Of a DNA stretch of 7,886 nt, positions 4,381 to 7,886 are shown piece by piece (positions within the stretch are counted from its first letter, which is position 1; each line of letters starts with the position of its first letter). The notes beneath the pieces were generated by a model. The model was not told the DNA's origin. It saw only the letters and a list, made by a program, of their open reading frames with translations, and did not search any database. The stretch comes from Candidatus Falkowbacteria bacterium RIFCSPLOWO2_12_FULL_45_13 (lineage in GTDB: Bacteria; Patescibacteriota; Patescibacteriia; Patescibacteriales; GWC2-42-12), in assembly GCA_001778055.1 (NCBI GenBank), contig MFFY01000009.1:1-7886 (forward strand), written 5' to 3'. The translations under genes and the position numbers were made by a program.

Positions 4381-5214
4381 ATGGGAATTAAAGTAGTAAA
4401 ACCCACATCACCTGGCAGAAGGTCGGCGACCTTTGATGATTTTAAGGATATCACCGCCAAAGAACCGGAACCGAGTTTAATTACGATCCGGAAGATTCAG
4501 TCCGGCCGGAACAACCAGGGCAAGATTACAGTGCGCCATCAGGGCGGCGGAGTAAAAAGATATCTTCGCCGGATTGATTTTAAGAGAGACAAGTTTGACA
4601 TACCGGGGAAAATTATGACGATTGAATATGACCCGAATCGCGGCGCCAGAATCGGTTTGGTCTATTACCAGGATGGAGAGAAAAGATATATCATTGTGCC
4701 GGTTGGCTTAAACGTCGGCGATGAAATTTTGAGTTCCAAAAACAAAGTTGAAATAAAAGCCGGCAATGCCATGCCGTTAAAGTTTATCCCGTCGGGCATC
4801 GAGGTGCATAACATTGAATTGGAACCGGGCCGGGGCGCTAAAATCGCTAGAGCCGCCGGCAATTTAGTCTTTGTTATGGGCGTCGAGGGCGATTACGCGC
4901 AGCTTAAGATGCCGTCCAGCGAAATTAGATTGGTGAATAAAGAATGTCTTTGCGCCGTCGGTCAGGTTTCAAACCCGGACAAAAGCCATATTGTCATCGG
5001 CCGCGCCGGACGGCAAAGACTTTTGGGCGTCAGGCCGACGGTCAGGGGCACGGCCATGAATCCGGTTGATCACCCCCATGGCGGCGGCGAAGGCAAGCAA
5101 TCAATCGGCTTGAAACATCCGAAAACCATTTGGGGCAAGCCGGCCCTTGGAGTCAAAACCAGGGATCACAAAAAGAGATCAAACAGGTTAATTATTAGCA
5201 GAAGAAAGAAGTAA
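4381..5214 (+). CDS. rplB: Large subunit ribosomal protein uL2
   Basis: L2 is a 23S rRNA-binding protein needed for subunit association and peptidyl-transferase activity. The protein has 277 residues, the usual length (about 273-277), with no extension, unlike several of its neighbours. Visible motifs run in order: KPTSPGRRSATFDDF (7-21), GRNNQGKITVRHQGGGVKR (42-60), YDPNRGARIGLVYY (83-96), IELEPGRGAKIARAAG (145-160) and GRAGRQRLLGVRPTVRGTAM (207-226). The hallmark NPVDHPHGGGEG follows (227-238), with His231 the probable counterpart of E. coli His229. The C-terminus TRDHKKRSNRLIISRRKK is typical. The ATG at 4381 has no Shine-Dalgarno site; the MGIK start fits the family. It sits centrally in the S10 operon, between L23 and S19. 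Confidence 0.98.
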   Translation: MGIKVVKPTSPGRRSATFDDFKDITAKEPEPSLITIRKIQSGRNNQGKITVRHQGGGVKRYLRRIDFKRDKFDIPGKIMTIEYDPNRGARIGLVYYQDGEKRYIIVPVGLNVGDEILSSKNKVEIKAGNAMPLKFIPSGIEVHNIELEPGRGAKIARAAGNLVFVMGVEGDYAQLKMPSSEIRLVNKECLCAVGQVSNPDKSHIVIGRAGRQRLLGVRPTVRGTAMNPVDHPHGGGEGKQSIGLKHPKTIWGKPALGVKTRDHKKRSNRLIISRRKK

Positions 5215-5317
5215 AGAGTAAAAAGTTATAAAGTTGAAAGTGAAAAGTTTAAAGACGACAAAATTTTATTTAACCAGACTTTTAACTTTATGAATTTTCA
5301 ACTTTTAACTAATTTAT
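5215..5317 (+). repeat. AT-rich inverted-repeat spacer between rplB and rpsS
   Basis: The left arm (5224-5256) contains AGTTATAAAGTTGAAAG and AAAAGTTTAAAGAC. The right arm (5277-5310) contains GACTTTTAACTTTATG and TTTTCAACTTTTAACT. These are complementary over about 33 bases with scattered mismatches, leaving a loop of about 20 bases. The words AAAGTT and AACTTT recur. It fills the gap, ending just before the rpsS ATG. Confidence 0.7.
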
Positions 5318-5668
5318 ATGTCCAGAAGTCTAAAAAAAGGCCCATACGTCAATGAAAGATTAATGAAAAGATTAAGAGCCATGCGTCCGGGAGATAAGAC
5401 TATTATTAAAGTTTGGGATCGGGCTTGTACGATTGCTCCGGAAATGGTAGGCTTTACCATCGGCGTTCATAATGGCAAACAGCATCTGCCGGTTTTTATC
5501 GTTGAAAATATGGTGGGCCATAAGCTAGGCGAATTTTCACCGACCAGGAAATTTATCAGCCATGGCGGCAAAATGGCCAAAGAACAAGCCAGGGAAGGGG
5601 CCGCGGTTCCCGCGCCAGCGGTAGCACCGGCCGCGACGCCAGCCCCATCGCCCAAAGCGGGGAAATAA
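5318..5668 (+). CDS. rpsS: Small subunit ribosomal protein uS19 with Ala/Pro-rich tail
   Basis: S19 lies in the 30S head, pairs with S13 and contacts the A-site finger region. The core is complete: SRSLKKGPYV (2-11), IKVWDRACTIAPEMVGFTI (30-48), HNGKQHLPVFIVENMVGHKL (51-70) and GEFSPTRKFISHGG (71-84). Bacterial S19 is commonly about 90-95 residues. This one has 116 because of a C-terminal tail (about 88-116) of Ala and Pro ending in KAGK, unlike the Lys/Glu-rich tails of L3 and L22. Where E. coli has WSRRSTI, this protein reads WDRACTI, a modest variation. The start ATG has no Shine-Dalgarno site and follows an AT-rich hairpin. The stop is followed by the first copy of a spacer element that recurs after rpsC. 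Confidence 0.97.
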   Translation: MSRSLKKGPYVNERLMKRLRAMRPGDKTIIKVWDRACTIAPEMVGFTIGVHNGKQHLPVFIVENMVGHKLGEFSPTRKFISHGGKMAKEQAREGAAVPAPAVAPAATPAPSPKAGK

Positions 5669-5753
5669 ATCAATTAACAATTAAAAATTACGAATTACAA
5701 ATTATGGAAAAAATTAATTCGTAATTGATAATTGATAATTCATAATTGAATTT
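5669..5753 (+). repeat. AT-rich hairpin spacer, copy A (rpsS-rplV gap)
   Basis: The 85-base gap holds only 13 G or C bases. AATTACGAATTA (5686-5697) and TAATTCGTAATT (5715-5726) are perfect complements. The stem continues outward with few mismatches to about 5672 and 5740. It begins exactly at the rpsS stop and ends exactly at the rplV start. A near-identical copy occupies the rpsC-rplP gap (7099-7185), differing by six substitutions and two bases of length; the match even includes the last bases of both upstream genes (GGAAATAA). Confidence 0.85.
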
Positions 5754-6332
5754 ATGGAAGTTAAAGCCAAAATAAAATTTATCAGGATGTCGCCGACAAA
5801 AATGCGTTTGGTGGCCAATCTGATTAAGAAGCTGCCGGCGGCCAAAGCTTTGGATCAGTTGCAATTTATCAATAAGCTGGCCGCCCGGCCGGTGGCAAAA
5901 CTGATTAAATCAGCCATGGCCAATGCCGAGCATAATTTTGAATTGGCCAAAGATAATTTGTTTATCAAAGAAATAACCGTGGGCGATGGCCCAACTTTAA
6001 AACGCTGGCTGCCGCGAGCGCATGGCCGGGCTACGCCAATTAGAAAACGCACTAGCCACGTCAACTTAGTTTTGGCAGAAATCAAGGCTTCGGGCAAAAT
6101 GGCGGCTAAAAAGCAAAGCTTGGCCGCGCCGGTTAAACTTGAAGCCCGGCCCAAGCAAGAATCAGCCGTTAAAATAAAGGAGTCGGCTAAACCAGAAAAA
6201 AACGTGGAAACAAAAGAAGAAGGCAAGGTTATAGTTGACCCGAGAATGGAAGGCCGGGGCGGACACGCCAAAATTGAAGGCGGCGGCAGCAAGGGGTTCG
6301 TGGGCAAGATGTTCAGGCGCAAGAGCGGGTAA
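5754..6332 (+). CDS. rplV: Large subunit ribosomal protein uL22 with long C-terminal tail
   Basis: L22 is a 23S rRNA-binding protein whose beta-hairpin loop lines the exit tunnel next to L4. The core spans residues 1-112: KIKFIRMSPTKMRLVANLIK (6-25), SAMANAEHNFELAKDNLFIK (53-72), then the tunnel loop GPTLKRWLPRAHGRATPIRK (79-98) and TSHVNLVLAE. Ordinary bacterial L22 is about 110-115 residues, whereas this one has 192. The extra 80 residues are Lys, Glu, Ala and Pro-rich, pass through a Gly-rich stretch (EGRGG at 166-170, EGGGSKG at 175-181) and end in MFRRKSG. From memory, L22 tails with such a basic ending occur in Parcubacteria-type genomes; this needs a search to confirm. The ATG directly follows the AT-rich spacer, with no Shine-Dalgarno site. 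Confidence 0.96.
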   Translation: MEVKAKIKFIRMSPTKMRLVANLIKKLPAAKALDQLQFINKLAARPVAKLIKSAMANAEHNFELAKDNLFIKEITVGDGPTLKRWLPRAHGRATPIRKRTSHVNLVLAEIKASGKMAAKKQSLAAPVKLEARPKQESAVKIKESAKPEKNVETKEEGKVIVDPRMEGRGGHAKIEGGGSKGFVGKMFRRKSG

Positions 6333-6408
6333 GTAATTTAAGATTTTCGATTTTGGATTTATAAATTTAAAAATCTGAAATCATAAATCTAAAATCAAAA
6401 ATATCTAC
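6333..6408 (+). repeat. AT-rich hairpin spacer between rplV and rpsC
   Basis: GATTTTGGATTTAT (6349-6362) pairs with ATAAATCTAAAATC (6383-6396) over 14 bases, one being a G-U wobble. The outer bases 6343-6347 pair with 6398-6402. The loop holds AAATTTAAAAATCTGAAATC. It uses the same GATTTTCGATTTT words as the rplW-rplB spacer, so the two may be relatives, though far less alike than copies A and B. No Shine-Dalgarno site occurs before the rpsC ATG. Confidence 0.75.
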
Positions 6409-7098
6409 ATGGGACACAAAGTTAATCCAAATGTTATCAGGTTGAATATTACCAGGATTTGGCCGTCCAGGTGGTTTGCCACGGGCAAGAATCTGATAAA
6501 GAATTTGGAGCAAGACGTTAAATTAAAGAAATATTTGTTCGTCGAGCTAAGAGAAGCCGGCTTGGACCGGGTGGAAATAGAAAGAAGCGGCCATAAGATT
6601 ACCATCGGCATTTTTACGGCTAAACCGGGAATTATAATCGGCCGCGGCGGCAGCGGGGCCGGCGATTTAAAAAAGAAATTGCATGTTAAATTTTTAAAGA
6701 ATTTTAGATTAAGCGACATAAATTTAAATATCTCCGAATTTGACCGGCCGAATTTATCAAGCGCCATTATCGCCGGCTTTATGGCCATGGATATTGAAAA
6801 AAGAATGCCCTTTAGAAGAGTGATGAAACAAGCGATCAGCCGGATTGAAAGAGCCGGAGCTTTGGGCGTTAAAGTGATCGTCAGCGGCCGGCTTAACGGC
6901 GCGGACATCGCCAGGACGGAGATGCTGACTTCGGGCAAAGTTCCGCTCCACACCTTTAGGGCTGATATAGATTTTGCCAGAGCCACGGCCAGAACGACTT
7001 ATGGCACGATTGGCATAAAGCTATGGATTTATAAAGGCGATGTTTTTAAAAAAGAAAGCGAAACCGCCAAGGGCGAAGTCGTGGGTGAGAGGAAATAA
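6409..7098 (+). CDS. rpsC: Small subunit ribosomal protein uS3
   Basis: S3 is a 30S head protein at the mRNA entry tunnel, with S4 and S5 part of the ribosome's mRNA helicase. It has 229 residues, close to the usual 210-235. The N-terminal MGHKVNPNVIRLNITRIWPS is typical. The type II KH domain shows its GxxG loop in GIIIGRGGSG (74-83). The C-terminal domain contains GRLNGADIARTE (160-171), FRADIDFARATARTTYGTIG (183-202) and KLWIYKGDVF (204-213). The last 15 residues are a short charged tail, far shorter than those of L3 and L22. The ATG at 6409 is set by the conserved MGHKVNP start. Its stop is followed by the second copy of the AT-rich hairpin spacer. Confidence 0.98.
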   Translation: MGHKVNPNVIRLNITRIWPSRWFATGKNLIKNLEQDVKLKKYLFVELREAGLDRVEIERSGHKITIGIFTAKPGIIIGRGGSGAGDLKKKLHVKFLKNFRLSDINLNISEFDRPNLSSAIIAGFMAMDIEKRMPFRRVMKQAISRIERAGALGVKVIVSGRLNGADIARTEMLTSGKVPLHTFRADIDFARATARTTYGTIGIKLWIYKGDVFKKESETAKGEVVGERK

Positions 7099-7185
7099 AT
7101 CAATTAAAAGTTAAAAATTACGAATTAAGAATTATGGAAATAAAATTAATTCGTAATTGATAATTGATAATTCGTAATTGAATCT
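7099..7185 (+). repeat. AT-rich hairpin spacer, copy B (rpsC-rplP gap)
   Basis: This is the second copy of the element at 5669-5753. AATTACGAATTA (7116-7127) and TAATTCGTAATT (7147-7158) form the central perfect stem. It starts at the rpsC stop and ends at the rplP ATG, spanning the gap exactly as copy A does. It differs from copy A by six substitutions and two extra bases in the loop, where GGAAATAAAATT replaces GGAAAAAATT. Confidence 0.85.
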
Positions 7186-7590
7186 ATGTTAATGCCGAAA
7201 AAAACAAAATGGAGAAAGATGCATAAGCGCAAGAGGGGCGGCAAAGCCTCGCAGATGGTTGACTTAAGCTTCGGCGATTATGGCTTAAAAAGCTTAAGCG
7301 CTTGCTGGGTAACTTCCCGGCAGATTGAAGCGGCCAGAAAAGTTTTGACCAGGTACATCAGCAAAGGCGGCAAGGTCTGGATTAGAATTTTTCCCGATAA
7401 ATCGGTTACGGTCAAGGGCGGGGAAATTCCCATGGGCAAAGGCAAAGGTTCGGTTGATCATTATGTGGCCGTGGTCAAGCCCGGCATGATCATGTTTGAG
7501 ATCGCCGGCATTGATCAAGCGCAAGCCAAGGAAGCCATGAAAATGGCAGGCTACAAATTGCCGGTTAAGACAAAGTATATTCAAAAATAA
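7186..7590 (+). CDS. rplP: Large subunit ribosomal protein uL16
   Basis: L16 is a late-assembly 50S protein that helps position tRNA at the A site. The start MLMPKKTKWRKMHK matches the family N-terminus (E. coli begins MLQPKRTKFRKMHK), so the ATG at 7186 is secure even without a Shine-Dalgarno site. Further motifs are SFGDYGLKSL (28-37), SRQIEAARKVLTRYI (44-58), GKVWIRIFPDKSVTVKGGEI (62-81) and MGKGKGSVDHYVAVVKPG (83-100). The C-terminus KMAGYKLPVKTKYIQK is usual. It has 134 residues, close to the normal 136-140, with no tail. The residue just before MGKGKG is Pro, whereas E. coli has Arg81, the residue that is hydroxylated there, so that modification should be absent. rpmC starts five bases after the stop, the tightest junction in the window. 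Confidence 0.98.
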   Translation: MLMPKKTKWRKMHKRKRGGKASQMVDLSFGDYGLKSLSACWVTSRQIEAARKVLTRYISKGGKVWIRIFPDKSVTVKGGEIPMGKGKGSVDHYVAVVKPGMIMFEIAGIDQAQAKEAMKMAGYKLPVKTKYIQK

Positions 7591-7595
7591 GATAT

Positions 7596-7781
7596 ATGGA
7601 ATTAAAAGAATTAAAACTTAAAACCGAAGAAGAATTAAAGCAAATTTTAAATAAGTTTCGTGATAAATTAAGAGATTTGCGCTTTAAAGATGCCAATAAG
7701 CAATTAAAAGACGTTAGAGAGATCAGAGTCATTAAGAAAACGATCGCCAGAGTGTTGACTTTATTAAAAGTTAAGAAATAA
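7596..7781 (+). CDS. rpmC: Large subunit ribosomal protein uL29
   Basis: L29 is a small two-helix 50S protein next to L23 at the tunnel exit. It has 61 residues, the normal length of about 60-70. The pattern MELKELKLKTEEELKQIL (1-18), then LRDLRFKDANKQLKDVREI (25-43) and RVIKKTIARVLT (44-55), matches the family, including the Leu-Arg-Phe element before the second helix. It lies five bases behind rplP without a hairpin spacer, so the two are probably translated as a coupled pair. There is no Shine-Dalgarno site, but the last bases of rplP are A-rich. In this operon type rpsQ normally follows; it would lie beyond the window. Confidence 0.95.
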   Translation: MELKELKLKTEEELKQILNKFRDKLRDLRFKDANKQLKDVREIRVIKKTIARVLTLLKVKK

Positions 7782-7886
7782 TTTAAATTTTTTAATTTAT
7801 AATTACCAGTTTTCAGTTATTAAATTTTTAATTTAAAATTAAGAAATTCAGTCATTGTTTGAAAATTGAAAATTATCAGAATATAT
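7782..7886 (+). repeat. AT-rich inverted-repeat spacer after rpmC (incomplete at window end)
   Basis: The first half is palindromic: TAATTTAAATTTTTTAATTT (7779-7798, overlapping the rpmC stop) against TTAAATTTTTAATTTAAAATTA (7820-7841). The second part contains TGAAAATTGAAAATTA (7860-7875), words also used in the rplD-rplW spacer. Any partner for that part, and the next gene, lie outside the window. No start codon with a recognisable product follows within the window. Confidence 0.55.

Noticed and set aside
1..7886. Alternative genetic code with TGA read as an amino acid, as in Gracilibacteria and SR1
   Set aside because: No gene uses TGA as stop, but all eleven proteins are full length and properly aligned with no in-frame TGA needed, and glycines are GGN. 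Absence of TGA among eleven stops is not enough.

Overview
The window is a piece of a bacterial str/S10 ribosomal-protein cluster, all on the + strand: the 3' part of tuf (EF-Tu), then rpsJ, rplC, rplD, rplW, rplB, rpsS, rplV, rpsC, rplP and rpmC, in the canonical order S10-L3-L4-L23-L2-S19-L22-S3-L16-L29. It contains no mobile-element gene, defence gene or novel operon. The interest lies in what sits between and inside these genes.

The organism is probably a member of the Patescibacteria (CPR), perhaps Parcubacteria-like. This is inference from style, not a database match. Several ribosomal proteins carry long Lys/Glu/Ala-rich tails or insertions (S10 N-terminus, L3 C-terminus, L4 internal, L23 N-terminus, L22 C-terminus, S19 C-terminus). 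Nearly all start codons lack a Shine-Dalgarno sequence. Coding DNA of moderate GC alternates abruptly with very AT-rich spacers. All eleven stops are TAA or TAG, and the reading frames hold under the standard code.

Region by region: 1-956 is the EF-Tu fragment, followed by a strong GC hairpin (962-990). 1029-1430 is S10, with a 30-bp palindrome inside its coding sequence. 1431-1808 is the longest gap. It holds a possible promoter (1463-1491), a structured leader ending in a convincing intrinsic terminator (1648-1674) with a competing antiterminator arm, and a long inverted repeat running up to the only good ribosome binding site in the window. 1809-2750 is L3, carrying a second copy of the 30-bp palindrome in its tail. 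2761-2929 holds two GC-rich palindromic repeat elements of REP/MITE style. From 2937 to 7781 come L4, L23, L2, S19, L22, S3, L16 and L29. Except at L16/L29, each gap among these genes (about 76-123 bp) is filled by an AT-rich inverted repeat. The spacers rpsS-rplV and rpsC-rplP are near-identical copies of one element.

The genes work together as parts of the ribosome: L2, L3, L4, L22, L23, L16 and L29 in the large subunit, S3, S10 and S19 in the small subunit, and EF-Tu delivering aminoacyl-tRNA to it. The sequence suggests that the rplC-onward part can be controlled separately from tuf-rpsJ by attenuation.
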